Shown: positions 7,642 through 16,942 of the stretch, piece after piece | Position numbering within the stretch: position 1 is the stretch's first letter | Layout: each line of letters opens with the position of its first letter | Assembly: GCF_900102335.1 (NCBI RefSeq) | Contig: NZ_FNBM01000002.1 | Span: 310,001 to 374,000, forward strand | Direction of reading: 5' to 3' | DNA length: 64,000 nucleotides | Source of the DNA: Phytopseudomonas seleniipraecipitans | Lineage (GTDB): Bacteria; Pseudomonadota; Gammaproteobacteria; Pseudomonadales; Pseudomonadaceae | Notes under the pieces: model-generated | What the model was told of the DNA's origin: nothing | Databases searched by the model: none | What the model saw: only the letters and a program-made list of their open reading frames with translations | Program-made: the position numbers and the translations under genes

Positions 7642-8610
7642 CTAGAGCTCGCTCCGCGCGATGCCATTGGCGGCCCGCAGCACGTCGGCCATCGTCGCCA
7701 GGGCGATTTCCGCCGGTGACTTGCTGCCCAGCTGCAAGCCGATCGGCGCATGGATGCGCGCCATGTCATCCGCCTGCAAGCCACCCAGGCGCGCCAGGCG
7801 CTCCAGACGTTTGGCGCTGGTGCGCTGTGAGCCCATGGCGCCTATGTAGAACGCCTCGGTACGCACCGCTTCGATCAGCGTCAGGTCGTCCATGCGCGGG
7901 TCGTGCGTCAGCGCCAGAATCGCCGTGGCACGGTGGGCGCCCTGCTCGGCGATGAAACGCGCCGGCAGCAGTTCCAGCACCTGCATGCCCGGCACATCCA
8001 CCTCGGCGACCACCTCGGGTCGCGGATCGCAGAGGATCACTTCGTAACCGAGCGACAGAGCGAAGCTGGCGCAGAACTCGGCGACTGGTGACCAGCCGGC
8101 AAGAATCACCCGCAACACGGCACCGACTCGTATCGACACGCACTCTTCGCCGCGCTGGATCTTTGCGTCGACCATGCTGCCGGGCCGGCATTCGGCGCCG
8201 CCAGCGCCAAGCGGCACGTCGCGGACAAGCAGCTCGCCTCCGCCCAAGGCCTGCTCGACCTGGCGCAGCATCGCCTCGGCGCCATTACCCGGAGGGATAT
8301 ATTCGACCAGCACATCGAGCACCCCGCCGCAGGGTAACGCTCGGGTCGGTGTAAGACCGCCTTCGCCATAACGCACCAGCTGATTGCGCGTGGCGAACGA
8401 GCCGCTTACCACACGTTCAAGAAAATCCTCCTCCACGCAACCGCCGGACAGCGAACCGCAGAACGCGCCACTGGGCAGCGCCACCAGCATCGCCCCCGGC
8501 GCACGGGGCGCCGAGCCGAAGGTCGACAGCACGGTGCACAACCACACCGGCTGCCCCTGCGCCAACCATGTCAGGGCCTGCTGGATCACCTGCAGGTCAA
8601 GTTGCTTCAT
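7642..8610 (-). CDS. XdhC/CoxI (PaoD-type) molybdenum cofactor insertion chaperone
   Basis: A 322-residue protein with the XdhC/CoxI N-terminal domain (WLCTVLSTFGSAPRAPGAML, then GSLSGGCVEEDF near residue 53). The XdhC Rossmann domain follows, with LRVILAGWSPVAEFCASFALSLGYEVILCDPR near 165 and YIGAMGSQRTSAKRLERL near 255. The terminal IHAPIGLQLGSKSPAEIALATMADV is the family's final block. XdhC/PaoD proteins bind molybdopterin-type cofactors, assist sulfuration and hand the cofactor to the apoenzyme. It lies 68 bases after the large-subunit gene and 13 before the MocA-like gene, the usual maturation arrangement. Confidence 0.9.
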   Translation of the reverse strand: MKQLDLQVIQQALTWLAQGQPVWLCTVLSTFGSAPRAPGAMLVALPSGAFCGSLSGGCVEEDFLERVVSGSFATRNQLVRYGEGGLTPTRALPCGGVLDVLVEYIPPGNGAEAMLRQVEQALGGGELLVRDVPLGAGGAECRPGSMVDAKIQRGEECVSIRVGAVLRVILAGWSPVAEFCASFALSLGYEVILCDPRPEVVAEVDVPGMQVLELLPARFIAEQGAHRATAILALTHDPRMDDLTLIEAVRTEAFYIGAMGSQRTSAKRLERLARLGGLQADDMARIHAPIGLQLGSKSPAEIALATMADVLRAANGIARSEL

Positions 8611-8678
8611 TCACACCACCTCGTCCCATCAACCCACGCAAGGCAGGCCGCCGACTGGCAGCCTGCTACTGGAAGCCC

Positions 8679-10901
8679 CTAGCGAGCGGCCATCAATTTT
8701 TCCTTGGTGATGGGCAAGCTGCGCACTCGCCGCCCGGTGGCGTGGTAAACGGCATTGGCAACCGCCGCAGCCAACCCGGTCACGCCGATTTCGCCGATGC
8801 CACGGGCACCGAACTCACCGAGTTGGTAATCGGGGTAGTCGAGCAACAACACGTCGATGTCCGGTTGATCGCCATGCACCGGCACCATGTATTCGGCGAA
8901 GTTGTTGTTCACCGGCAGGCCGTCGCGCGGGTCGTGTTCGGCGGCCTCGAACAGCGACATACCGATGCCCATGATGATCGCGCCTTCGACCTGGTTGCGC
9001 GCCGCCAGCGGGTTGACCACCTTACCCACGTCGATCGCACTCACCACACGCGACACACGCAGGTGCGAGATGCCTGGGTCCCAGCGCACTTCGACGAAGT
9101 GCACACCAAACGAGCGGAACGAGTACTTGTCGTTCTGCGAGCCGCCGCTGTGGTAAGTGGCCTCGGCACGCGACAAGCGCTGCCGGGTGAGTACATCAGC
9201 GAAGCTGGCGCTCACATCACCCTTGCGCAGTTGCCCGTTTTCGCCCAGTTCGAGGCTCTGCGGGTCGCCCCCGGCGAACGGGCCGTTGTTCATCACCGCA
9301 TACTCGCGCAGCGTATCCAGCGCCTGGCGAGTTGCACCCGCGACGGCTGGCATCATGCTAGCCGTCACCCAGGAGCCGCCGGACAGCGCGCCGGGAGGAA
9401 ACGACGAATTGCCCAGCTGCACCTCGACGCGCTCCATCGGCAGGCCGGTCAGTTCGCTGACCGTTTGCGCGATGACCGTGTAGGTGCCGGTGCCGATGTC
9501 CTGCAAACCGCATTGCACCAGCGCACTGCCATCGCTGCGCAGGATCACCCGCGCGTCGGTGGCCACCTGGAAGGCTTCCCAGTTGCAGGCGCCTATGCCG
9601 TAACCGATTACCTCGTCACCGTCACGCATGGCGCCGACCGCCGGATTGCGCTGATGCCAGCCGAAGCGCTCGGCGGCTTTCTCTATCGCTTCGGGCAAAT
9701 GGTTGCTGGACCATGGCAGGTCGAGGCTTTCGTCCTTGCTGGCGAGGTTCACCTGGCGGAAGACCAGCGGATCGACGCCACTGGCCAGGGCCATTTCATC
9801 GATGGCCGACTCCAGCGCAAACAGTCCGGGCGCTGCTCCGGGCGCGCGCATCGATGTTGGCGTGCCGCGGTTGACCGGGCTCATGTTATGGCTGACCAGG
9901 ACATTCGGGCACGAATACAGGCTCTGGGTCACCGCACCGCAGGTCTCGGTGTAGTTATCCAACGTCGAGGTGCTGTTGTACGACTCATGACGAAGGGACA
10001 CCAGCTTACCCTGCGCATCGGTGGCCAGGCGCAGGCGCTGACGGGTTTCCGGGCGATGGCCGACGGTGGTGAACATCTGCTCGCGAGGCACCACCAACTG
10101 CACCGGGCGCTGAGTGACGCGAGCAGCGGCGCAGGCGGCAATCGAATGTGGCCAGGGCCAGAGTTTGCCGCCGAAACCAGAGCCGATATAGGGCGCGAGC
10201 ACCTCGACTTGATCGGGTGACAAGTCGAAAACCTTGGCCAGCACATTGCGGTGGTTGACCACGCCCTGGCTGCTCTCGTAAACGAACAGCCGGCCGTCGC
10301 GCCAGTGTGCGGTGGTGGCGTGCATCTCCATCGGGTTATGGGTTTCTACCGGCGTCGTATAGGTCACATCAATGCGGTGCGCGCCCTGTTGAAACGCTGG
10401 CTCGGGCTCACCCCGCTCGTGACCACCACCACCTGCCCGCGCACCGCGTGTCCGCAGCGCTTCCTGCAGGCTCTTGATGGCCTCCTCGGCCTGGTAATCG
10501 ACACGCACCCGATACGCTGCCGCCCTCGCCTGCTCGAAGGTTTTCGCCACTACCAGGGCGACGAACTGCCCCGGGTAGTAGACGCGATCATCTTCGAAGG
10601 GAAGTCGATGTTCATCCACCTTGCTGGCGGCGAGGATGTTCTGCAGCAGGTTCTTGTTGCCGCTCGGCGTGCGATGCAGGCGCGGGAAATTGCCGTGATG
10701 GAGGATCTCGACGACGCCTGGCATACGCCGCGCCTCATCTTCGTGAATGGCCACGACCCGCCCGCTGGCAATGGTGCTGTAAACGCCGTAGGCATAGAGC
10801 TGGCCATCGAGATGATGATCGGCAGCATACAGCGCCGCACCGCTGACCTTCTGGCGGCCTTCGACGCGCCGATGAGGGACGCCAATGATCTTATCGCTCA
10901 T
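8679..10901 (-). CDS. paoC: Aldehyde oxidase molybdenum-binding large subunit (PaoC type)
   Basis: A 740-residue xanthine-oxidase-family large subunit. GRQKVSGAALYAADHHLDGQ is the N-terminal hammerhead-domain opening, GSGFGGKLWPWPHSIAACAA contacts the molybdopterin, and GEFGARGIGEIGVTGLAAA near residue 700 contains the conserved catalytic Glu (about Glu704). The length matches E. coli PaoC (about 732), which oxidises aromatic and other aldehydes in the periplasm. There is no signal peptide; the family is exported by hitch-hiking on the Tat signal of the small subunit. The start overlaps the stop of the FAD subunit gene by 4 bases. Confidence 0.93.
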   Translation of the reverse strand: MSDKIIGVPHRRVEGRQKVSGAALYAADHHLDGQLYAYGVYSTIASGRVVAIHEDEARRMPGVVEILHHGNFPRLHRTPSGNKNLLQNILAASKVDEHRLPFEDDRVYYPGQFVALVVAKTFEQARAAAYRVRVDYQAEEAIKSLQEALRTRGARAGGGGHERGEPEPAFQQGAHRIDVTYTTPVETHNPMEMHATTAHWRDGRLFVYESSQGVVNHRNVLAKVFDLSPDQVEVLAPYIGSGFGGKLWPWPHSIAACAAARVTQRPVQLVVPREQMFTTVGHRPETRQRLRLATDAQGKLVSLRHESYNSTSTLDNYTETCGAVTQSLYSCPNVLVSHNMSPVNRGTPTSMRAPGAAPGLFALESAIDEMALASGVDPLVFRQVNLASKDESLDLPWSSNHLPEAIEKAAERFGWHQRNPAVGAMRDGDEVIGYGIGACNWEAFQVATDARVILRSDGSALVQCGLQDIGTGTYTVIAQTVSELTGLPMERVEVQLGNSSFPPGALSGGSWVTASMMPAVAGATRQALDTLREYAVMNNGPFAGGDPQSLELGENGQLRKGDVSASFADVLTRQRLSRAEATYHSGGSQNDKYSFRSFGVHFVEVRWDPGISHLRVSRVVSAIDVGKVVNPLAARNQVEGAIIMGIGMSLFEAAEHDPRDGLPVNNNFAEYMVPVHGDQPDIDVLLLDYPDYQLGEFGARGIGEIGVTGLAAAVANAVYHATGRRVRSLPITKEKLMAAR

Positions 10902-11896
10902 GAAGAAAGCTCCTGGGCCGTCAGGTCGCGAAGGTTGCGTGCAACCACCTGCTGACCCAGTGGGATTTTGAAGGCGTTGTGCTCATAGCCGCGCGCGCCC
11001 TTGAGTGCCAGCTCAGCAACGCGGGCAAAGATTTTCGGCGTTGCCCGTTGGCCGATCAGCGCCTGCTCGGCCTCCCGGGCGCGCCACGGCTTGCTGGCCA
11101 CACCGCCAAGGGCGATGCGTGCGTCGGCGATGCGCTGCCCGTCGAGCACCAGGATGATCGCGCTGGAAGCCAGGGCGAACTGGTAGGAAGCGCGGTCGCG
11201 CAGCTTGAGGTAGGCAGAGCGACTGCCGGCCAGCGGCGCGTCGAGGGTCACGTGGGTAATCAGCTCGCCGCGCTCCAGCGCATGCTCGCGCCATGGCGTG
11301 TCGCCGGGCAACAGGTGGAAGTCGGCGAACGGAATTTCGCGCTCGCCAGCAACGCCTCGTACCGTCACCTGTGCGCCGATAGCGGCCATCGCCACACACA
11401 TGTCCGACGGATGCGTGGCAATGCACTGATCGCTGGTGCCCAGCACCGCGTGCACGCTACGGTTCAGCCCGCCGATGGCCGCGCAGCCGGAGCCCGGCTC
11501 ACGCTTGTTGCAGGCGGAGGCGCCATCACGAAAATAATTGCAGCGCACCCGCTGCATGAGGTTACCGGCGGTAGTGGCCTTGTTGCGCAGTTGCGTGGAC
11601 GCACCGGCAAGAATCGCCTCGGCCAACACCGGGTAGTGCTCGCGCACCAGGGGGTGATTGGCCAGTTCAGTATTGCTGACCAGCGCGCCGACCCGCAGCC
11701 GGCCATCAGCCAGGCGCTCGACCTGCTTCAACGGCAGGTGATTGATGTCGACGATTTGCTCGGGCTGCATCACGTCGAGCTTGACCAGATCTAGCAGCGT
11801 GGTGCCGCCGGCCAGGTAGGCGCGTGGCGCGTCGCCGCTCATCGAGCCAACGGCGTGTGCGGGCGACTCGGCACGCACGAAAGTAAACGTACGCAT
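10898..11896 (-). CDS. paoB: Aldehyde oxidase FAD-binding subunit (PaoB type)
   Basis: A 332-residue subunit of the CO-dehydrogenase flavoprotein family. RAYLAGGTTLLDLVKLDVMQP is the FAD pyrophosphate loop. The insert NYFRDGASACNKREPGSGCAAIGG contains Cys residues in the position of the extra [4Fe-4S] cluster known in E. coli PaoB. LSDMCVAMAAIGAQV-like and CED-type C-terminal regions follow. The start overlaps the PaoA stop by one base and its stop overlaps the PaoC start by four, giving a tightly coupled paoABC unit. Electrons would run from Mo through the PaoA iron-sulfur clusters to FAD. Confidence 0.92.
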   Translation of the reverse strand: MRTFTFVRAESPAHAVGSMSGDAPRAYLAGGTTLLDLVKLDVMQPEQIVDINHLPLKQVERLADGRLRVGALVSNTELANHPLVREHYPVLAEAILAGASTQLRNKATTAGNLMQRVRCNYFRDGASACNKREPGSGCAAIGGLNRSVHAVLGTSDQCIATHPSDMCVAMAAIGAQVTVRGVAGEREIPFADFHLLPGDTPWREHALERGELITHVTLDAPLAGSRSAYLKLRDRASYQFALASSAIILVLDGQRIADARIALGGVASKPWRAREAEQALIGQRATPKIFARVAELALKGARGYEHNAFKIPLGQQVVARNLRDLTAQELSS

Positions 11897-12576
11897 CAGA
11901 CCGTCCCTCCCATCTTCGAACGCGCGGATTGCACCGCGCTGAGGATGTTCTTGTAGGCGCCGCAGCGACAGATGTTGCCGCTCATGGCTTCGCGCACGCT
12001 GGCGTCATCACTGGGGATGTTCGGGTCCTTGAGAATTGCCACGGCGCTCATGATCTGCCCGGATGTGCAGTAGCCGCACTGGTAGGCATCGTGTTCCCAG
12101 AAGGCTTCCTGCACCGGGTGCAGCGTGCCGCCCTGGGCGAGGCCTTCGATGGTGGTGATGCTGTCGCCGTCGTGCTGCACGGCCAGCGACAGGCAGCTGT
12201 TGATCGCCACGTCATTGACCAACAGCGTACACGCGCCGCACTGCCCGTAATCGCAGCCCTTCTTGGTACCGGTCAGTTGCAGCCGGTCACGCAGCACGTC
12301 GAGCAGAATGGCATTGGCCGGCACGTTCAGCGTGTGTACCTGCCCATTCACGGTCAGGCGGATACGCTGCTCGCCGACGCCGGGCGCGGAGCTGTCCACC
12401 ACCGGCGCAGCCTGCTGGACGGCCGCTAGCGCGCTATCAGGCAGCAGGCCGGACAGCGCGCTGGCAGCGATACCCGAGGCGCCGAACTTGAGGAAGCTGC
12501 GGCGCGTCGGCATCACTGCCAACGCAGACGGGTCCACTTCCACCACCGGACCTGGCCCGGTTTTCTGGTCTTTCAT
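11896..12576 (-). CDS. paoA: Aldehyde oxidase [2Fe-2S] subunit with Tat signal (PaoA type)
   Basis: A 226-residue protein (E. coli PaoA is 229). The start at 12576 is chosen because GAGGTGA lies 5 bases before that ATG; two in-frame upstream starts lack a site. Residues 20-50 hold a twin-arginine signal (TRRSFLKFGASGIAASAL), so the assembled complex should be exported folded to the periplasm. The ferredoxin-like domain carries GCDYGQCGACTLLV with the plant-type cluster cysteines, and the second domain carries QCGYCTSGQIM and GNICRCGAY for the other [2Fe-2S] cluster. It is the first gene of the five-gene operon paoA-paoB-paoC-xdhC-mocA. Confidence 0.93.
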   Translation of the reverse strand: MKDQKTGPGPVVEVDPSALAVMPTRRSFLKFGASGIAASALSGLLPDSALAAVQQAAPVVDSSAPGVGEQRIRLTVNGQVHTLNVPANAILLDVLRDRLQLTGTKKGCDYGQCGACTLLVNDVAINSCLSLAVQHDGDSITTIEGLAQGGTLHPVQEAFWEHDAYQCGYCTSGQIMSAVAILKDPNIPSDDASVREAMSGNICRCGAYKNILSAVQSARSKMGGTV

Positions 12577-13218
12577 CACGGTCACCTCTAGGTCGCTCAT
12601 GTTGGCAGCCGCCCGGTCCGGGAAGCCGCCACGACTCATTTCGTTTTAATGGCACTGCGCAAGGCATTGAGCTTGGTAGCTGCGGCTATCGCTTCGGTTC
12701 AGTGTTTTTCGGAAGCGCGCACGGGCCTGCGCTCCTCGACCAATCAGTCCTGGGCTGCCTACCTGACTGGATGAGAAAACGAGCCTTAAGCCCAAACAAT
12801 TGCCTCGTCGCGAATGCCGGCAACCATTGACGCTAGCAGCTGCGCTCGCGGCTGTTTAGCCATTGAATTCTACAAGGCGTGATGAACGAGGCTCATCAAT
12901 CGAAAATTGGCCAGTGGCGGCCGTTGCACCTGCGGGGATGCAGCTGCCGATAACAGAGGCGCTGCCGCGTATCGAGCGGCCCGCCACCCGCATTTTCGTG
13001 AGCAAACTTGCCTATTCATGGAAACAGACGCTGCGAGCCACTCACCATCGCCATGACGATTAACAGGCGAGCGGCGGAGTAATAGGCAATAAAAAAATTG
13101 TCATCGGCGCTTAAAAAGCGTCCTGGTGAGCTATCAGCCAGGCAATCGAACGAGAACAGCTATTGAGGGATCGGACCGGGGCCGCAACGCATCCGCCGCA
13201 GGCCCTGGTCGATGCGGC
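12577..13218. other. Gene-free stretch of about 640 bases
   Basis: No supported gene: the short open frames here have no family features or ribosome-binding sites. It should contain the promoter of the aldehyde oxidase operon, which I could not place. At 13108-13120 a small hairpin (CGCTT / AAGCG) precedes, on the minus strand, a run of seven T about 8 bases further on (13091-13097). This may end the transcript of the small Cys protein. Confidence 0.5.
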
Positions 13219-13542
13219 CTAGACGAAGGCTTGACGGGCCGCGCCACGTGGCAAGCGATTACGGCCTGGCAATTGCGCCAATTTGTGCTGCCACGCCGCC
13301 CGGACGCTGACCGCTGCCTTCGGCTCGGTTTGCTTGGTCGCGGTCTTCGCAGCACGGGCAGCCGCGCGCAGCTCAGCAAGGCTTGGCGTGCGGTTGACCG
13401 CCTCGGCAGGGGCAGCCTCCTTCTCCAGCGAACGCAGGCACAGCTTGCAGGAAACCTGCGTCTGATCCTCGGTAACGCTCAGGCTCGAACCGGTGCGGCC
13501 ACAGGCGACCGTGTTCTGGGAAGGCGAGTAGTGAATGGCCAA
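13219..13542 (-). CDS. Small basic protein with a CxxC motif, unknown function
   Basis: A 107-residue protein starting from a TTG codon with GGAG 8 bases upstream; no in-frame ATG fits. The N-terminal half has a Cys in VACGRTG and the pair in VSCKLCLRSLE, spaced like a small zinc- or redox-binding knuckle. The C-terminal half is Ala/Arg/Lys-rich and basic (AELRAAARAAKTATKQT and onward), suggesting a flexible or nucleic-acid-binding tail. I do not recognise the family, though such proteins look common in pseudomonads. It stands alone, with its own upstream gap. Confidence 0.6.
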   Translation of the reverse strand: MAIHYSPSQNTVACGRTGSSLSVTEDQTQVSCKLCLRSLEKEAAPAEAVNRTPSLAELRAAARAAKTATKQTEPKAAVSVRAAWQHKLAQLPGRNRLPRGAARQAFV

Positions 13543-13659
13543 CGTGACATCTCCAGCTGTAAAACGGGGCGGCGATTTTACATACCTGCCGACGTTTCTG
13601 CGCTGTCACATGATGCGCTCCGTAGTGCGGCCGATAACAGCGGCCGGCAAGCGGCTCGC

Positions 13660-14046
13660 TCAGGCCTGCTTGGCACCGGGCAAAGGAGGTTGCGGGGTCA
13701 TTGCCGAGCACATGTCGAGCAACTGGGTGACCGTCCACGGCTTGGGAATCACCGCGACATTGAGGCCCTCGAAATCGTTGGTGCCCTCCAGAAAGCCGGA
13801 GGAGATGATGATCGGCAGATCCGGGAAGCGATCGCGGATCAGGTGGGCGAGGAAAATACCGTCGATATCGCCGGGCATGCTGAAATCGGTCAGCACCATC
13901 TGCACCTGACCATCACAGCTGGCAAGGAACTCCCAGGCATCATCGGCGCAAGGAAACGCCTTTACCTGGTGGCCTTGTTCTTCGAAGATTTCCACGAGGA
14001 GCTCTCTGATGGAGCGTTCGTCTTCGGCTATGACTATCAGTGGCAT
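13660..14046 (-). CDS. Single-domain response regulator (receiver only)
   Basis: A 128-residue CheY-like receiver with no output domain. The acidic pocket is E8-D9, the phosphoacceptor is D54 in LTDFSMPG, the conserved Ser/Thr position is occupied by Ser82-Ser83 (IIISSG) and Lys102 sits in IPKPW. All elements for phosphotransfer are present. No histidine kinase lies next to it; the closest signalling gene is the chemoreceptor that starts upstream on the same strand and ends 143 bases before it. It may serve as a phosphate sink, a phosphorelay intermediate or a protein-interaction switch. The partner kinase is unknown. Confidence 0.9.
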   Translation of the reverse strand: MPLIVIAEDERSIRELLVEIFEEQGHQVKAFPCADDAWEFLASCDGQVQMVLTDFSMPGDIDGIFLAHLIRDRFPDLPIIISSGFLEGTNDFEGLNVAVIPKPWTVTQLLDMCSAMTPQPPLPGAKQA

Positions 14047-14189
14047 CGCATTGATCCAGCAGTGGGGTCACGCTCTGACCCGCCGCCCTGGGCAAGATTC
14101 ATAAATCTTCTGCTATTTCGACTACCGGCAATGCAGCCAGCCCGTGCATCGCCCACCGTCCAGGCCGGGCGATGCCAAAGGTGAGGTGA

Positions 14190-16151
14190 TTACCCCAGCT
14201 GGAAGCGACTCACCAGCTTCTGCTGATGCTCGGCCAGCCGTGCCAGTTCCAGGCTGGTCGCCGCAGTTTGCTCGGCACCGGAGCTGACCTGAATGGCCAC
14301 GTCGTTGATCTCTACGACATTGCGGTTGATATCTTCGGCTACCGCACTCTGCTCTTCAGCCGCCGTGGCGATCTGCATGTTGCGATCACTGATGCCCGCG
14401 ACACCGGCAGCGATTTCGGCCAGCAGGTCACCCGCACGCTCGATATTGACCGCCCCCGCGCGTGCCTTGCCAAGGGTTTCCTGCATGGAATGCGCGGCGA
14501 GGTCGGAGCCTTTTTGCAGATTGGCGATCATCTCCTGAATACTGACCGTGGACTCCTGAGTCTTCTGCGCCAGCGTGCGGACTTCGGACGCCACCACAGC
14601 GAAACCACGCCCGTGATCACCGGCCCGGGCAGCCTCGATCGCCGCGTTGAGGGCCAGCAGGTTGGTCTGGTCGGCGATACCGCGAATCACGTCGAGCACC
14701 GTGGAGATCGAATCACTCTCCTGCTTCAGATCGCCAATGATCCGAGCCGTCTCGTCAGCCTGGGTGGAGAGCTCACGGATGACCTCGACCGTACGCTCGA
14801 TCTCCTGCCGACCCTGGGTGGTATTCAGGTTCACCTGGCGTGACATGTCAGCGGCGTCGTTGGTGCTTTGCGCCACTTCACGAACCGTCGCGCTCATCTC
14901 GTTTATCGCCGTCACCACCAGCTCGGTGCCCTGACGCTGGCGCTGCAGGCTGTTACTGGTCTGCAGCGTCACCGCCGAGGATTCTTCCGCTGCGGTGGCC
15001 ACCTGGGCAGTGGCTGAGCCTATCTCCCGGATGGTCTGCGCCAGCTCGCTGGCCATGGTGTTGAGGTTGCGGGTAATTGCGCCGAACTCGTCATTGCCCT
15101 GATACGCGGAACGCGCCGTGAGGTCGCGCTTGGAGAGCGCCAGCAACGCAGTGTTCGCCTCGCGCACGGCAAATTGGATGTTGCTGATGATCAGGTACGA
15201 CAACACGGCCACCACGGCCAACGCCACCAGCACGCCGATCAGCGTCATCCACAGCACCGCAGCGGCCTGGTTGCGTGCCTCGCCCGCCAGGGTGCTGACG
15301 CTCTGACCCAGCTCGGTCTCCACTTCGCCCATCAAGTCGATGCGGTTGGTGGAGGTCTGGAACCAGGTTTCCGCTTTCACGCCCAGCGGCTGGCCGAGCG
15401 GCGTTTCGAAGGCCAGCTTCTGCAGGCGGGCGACTTCCAGCCCACTGGGCTGTTGCATCTTTTCATCGAGCTTGCCCACGAACGCCGCGGACGCATTGCG
15501 CCTGAAACCTTCCGAATAGGCGGAGAATTCGCCGAGGTTGCGGCTGAAGGTAGAGAGCAGGTCGGCGTCGAAACGATCCTGGTTGAACACTACGCCCAGC
15601 ATGGCGCGCTCGCGGCCTGCCCGCTCCTTCATCTCGATGAACTGGTTGAGCGATGACAGCGCTCGCGCCAGCGAAGGGTCGTCGACGCTGCGCTCCAGAG
15701 CATGGGTGTAGCCGATTAGCGTGCGAATGATGGCGGTGTAACGCGCCCCCGATTCGCGGTTGTTGATCGCCAGCTTGTCGATCTGCCCGCGGGTCGCATC
15801 CAGGCCGTTCAAGGCAGCTAATGCCTCGTCGAGCTGCGCTTCGGCCTCACCAGATAGCGCGCGAGCTTCGGCCAACGCGGTATCGGTCTGTCCGCGCATG
15901 CGTATTAGAACGTCCTGCATGCTCTTGCCCTGGCTGCCCAGGAAAACGCCACTGGCGCCGCGCTCGCGTTGCACCACGGTAATCAATTGGCTGACCTTCT
16001 GGGCAGCGGCGCTGGCCTCCTGCGTCCGGTCCATCTCCTGCAGCGTCTGGTAGCTCCCCACCACCTGCAGCGTCGCCAACCAGAGAAAGCCCAATACCGG
16101 GCACGCGAGTATCAACAGCAACTTGAGGCTCAACGGGATATTTCTGAGCAC
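14190..16151 (-). CDS. Methyl-accepting chemotaxis protein with NIT-type sensor
   Basis: A 653-residue chemoreceptor. TM1 is about residues 9-30 and TM2 about 297-320. The periplasmic part between them begins with [21 protein letters not shown], typical of the nitrate/nitrite-sensing NIT four-helix domain (Arg-rich QRERG). HAMP follows TM2, then a methyl-accepting domain with the conserved hairpin tip ([20 protein letters not shown]). The GTG start at 16151 has AGGTGA 6 bases upstream. NIT-type receptors sense nitrate/nitrite or related anions, but the ligand here is not proven. There is no C-terminal CheR-binding pentapeptide (the end is SRFQLG). Confidence 0.93.
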   Translation of the reverse strand: MLRNIPLSLKLLLILACPVLGFLWLATLQVVGSYQTLQEMDRTQEASAAAQKVSQLITVVQRERGASGVFLGSQGKSMQDVLIRMRGQTDTALAEARALSGEAEAQLDEALAALNGLDATRGQIDKLAINNRESGARYTAIIRTLIGYTHALERSVDDPSLARALSSLNQFIEMKERAGRERAMLGVVFNQDRFDADLLSTFSRNLGEFSAYSEGFRRNASAAFVGKLDEKMQQPSGLEVARLQKLAFETPLGQPLGVKAETWFQTSTNRIDLMGEVETELGQSVSTLAGEARNQAAAVLWMTLIGVLVALAVVAVLSYLIISNIQFAVREANTALLALSKRDLTARSAYQGNDEFGAITRNLNTMASELAQTIREIGSATAQVATAAEESSAVTLQTSNSLQRQRQGTELVVTAINEMSATVREVAQSTNDAADMSRQVNLNTTQGRQEIERTVEVIRELSTQADETARIIGDLKQESDSISTVLDVIRGIADQTNLLALNAAIEAARAGDHGRGFAVVASEVRTLAQKTQESTVSIQEMIANLQKGSDLAAHSMQETLGKARAGAVNIERAGDLLAEIAAGVAGISDRNMQIATAAEEQSAVAEDINRNVVEINDVAIQVSSGAEQTAATSLELARLAEHQQKLVSRFQLG

Positions 16152-16438
16152 GGTGCATCACCTATTCATCTGCTTCGCAGACCTGGGCTGACGAAGCGAA
16201 AACATAATGCCTGCGGTCGCGCTTTTTATGACGGCGCGTTAGGCAGGAGGAAGCGCATATCAATGCGGCACGCAAAGCATGGGGTTAAGGCAGACTCACT
16301 GTTCATCGGCGCGGCGCTGCCATTCTTTAGAGCGAGTGGCCGGTAACCCGCCGCGAACATGACACCTCCAACGGGCAGCTGGGCGCCCGGCGCCTCATGG
16401 AAGCAGTCTGTGAATTGGCAGGGCTGAGGCAGATTCGC

Positions 16439-16843
16439 TCAGTCGATGTGCTCCTGCACCTCCTCGGGCAGCTGCGCATCGACCGTGAGCCAGGGCAACC
16501 GGCTCTGCGTCCAGATGTGCCGGTCGGCCGGCGCCTGCTCGGGATGGTCGAGCGTCGCGATGGTCACATCCAGGCTCTGTGGGCTGAGCGAAGTGAACAG
16601 GGCCAGGTGGGCGCCACAACTACCGCAGAAGTACCGCGCGCAGGTCGTCGACGAGGCATAGCGCGCCGGCTCACCCTGTAGCCAGACGAAAGCCTCGAAC
16701 GGCACGGTGATCCACGTCACCAGAATGCCGCCTGTACTGCGCCGACAGATCGAACAGTGGCAGTGCGCGATGTCGCGCAGCGGCGCCTGGAACTGGTAAC
16801 GCACGGCGCCGCACTGGCAGCCACCACGGTGGATATCGCTCAT
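16439..16843 (-). CDS. GFA family (CENP-V/GFA) zinc protein
   Basis: A 134-residue protein with the zinc ligands of the glutathione-dependent formaldehyde-activating fold: GGCQCGAVRYQF near residue 8, IAHCHCSICRRSTGG near 26 and FCGSCGAHLALF near 72. GGAG lies 7 bases before the ATG. The family includes proteins proposed to speed S-hydroxymethylglutathione formation, but most members have no proven activity. It is divergent from the AEC transporter gene. A second, shorter GFA gene is at 54.9 kb; the two share only the zinc motifs. Confidence 0.88.
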   Translation of the reverse strand: MSDIHRGGCQCGAVRYQFQAPLRDIAHCHCSICRRSTGGILVTWITVPFEAFVWLQGEPARYASSTTCARYFCGSCGAHLALFTSLSPQSLDVTIATLDHPEQAPADRHIWTQSRLPWLTVDAQLPEEVQEHID

Positions 16844-16942
16844 CGCCCGCTCCTGAATCGTGTCGTCATTAACCGCTCGTCCTGGCTTGCCTGTTCATGC
16901 TGCACTGGCGAAGATGCACGCTCACCACCACCGGGGGCTCCC

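Noticed and set aside
8568..10220. 550-codon open frame on the plus strand
   Set aside because: Antisense to paoC; no recognisable domain.
12863..13063. 66-codon open frame in the large intergenic gap
   Set aside because: No ribosome-binding site, no features, unlike real genes nearby.
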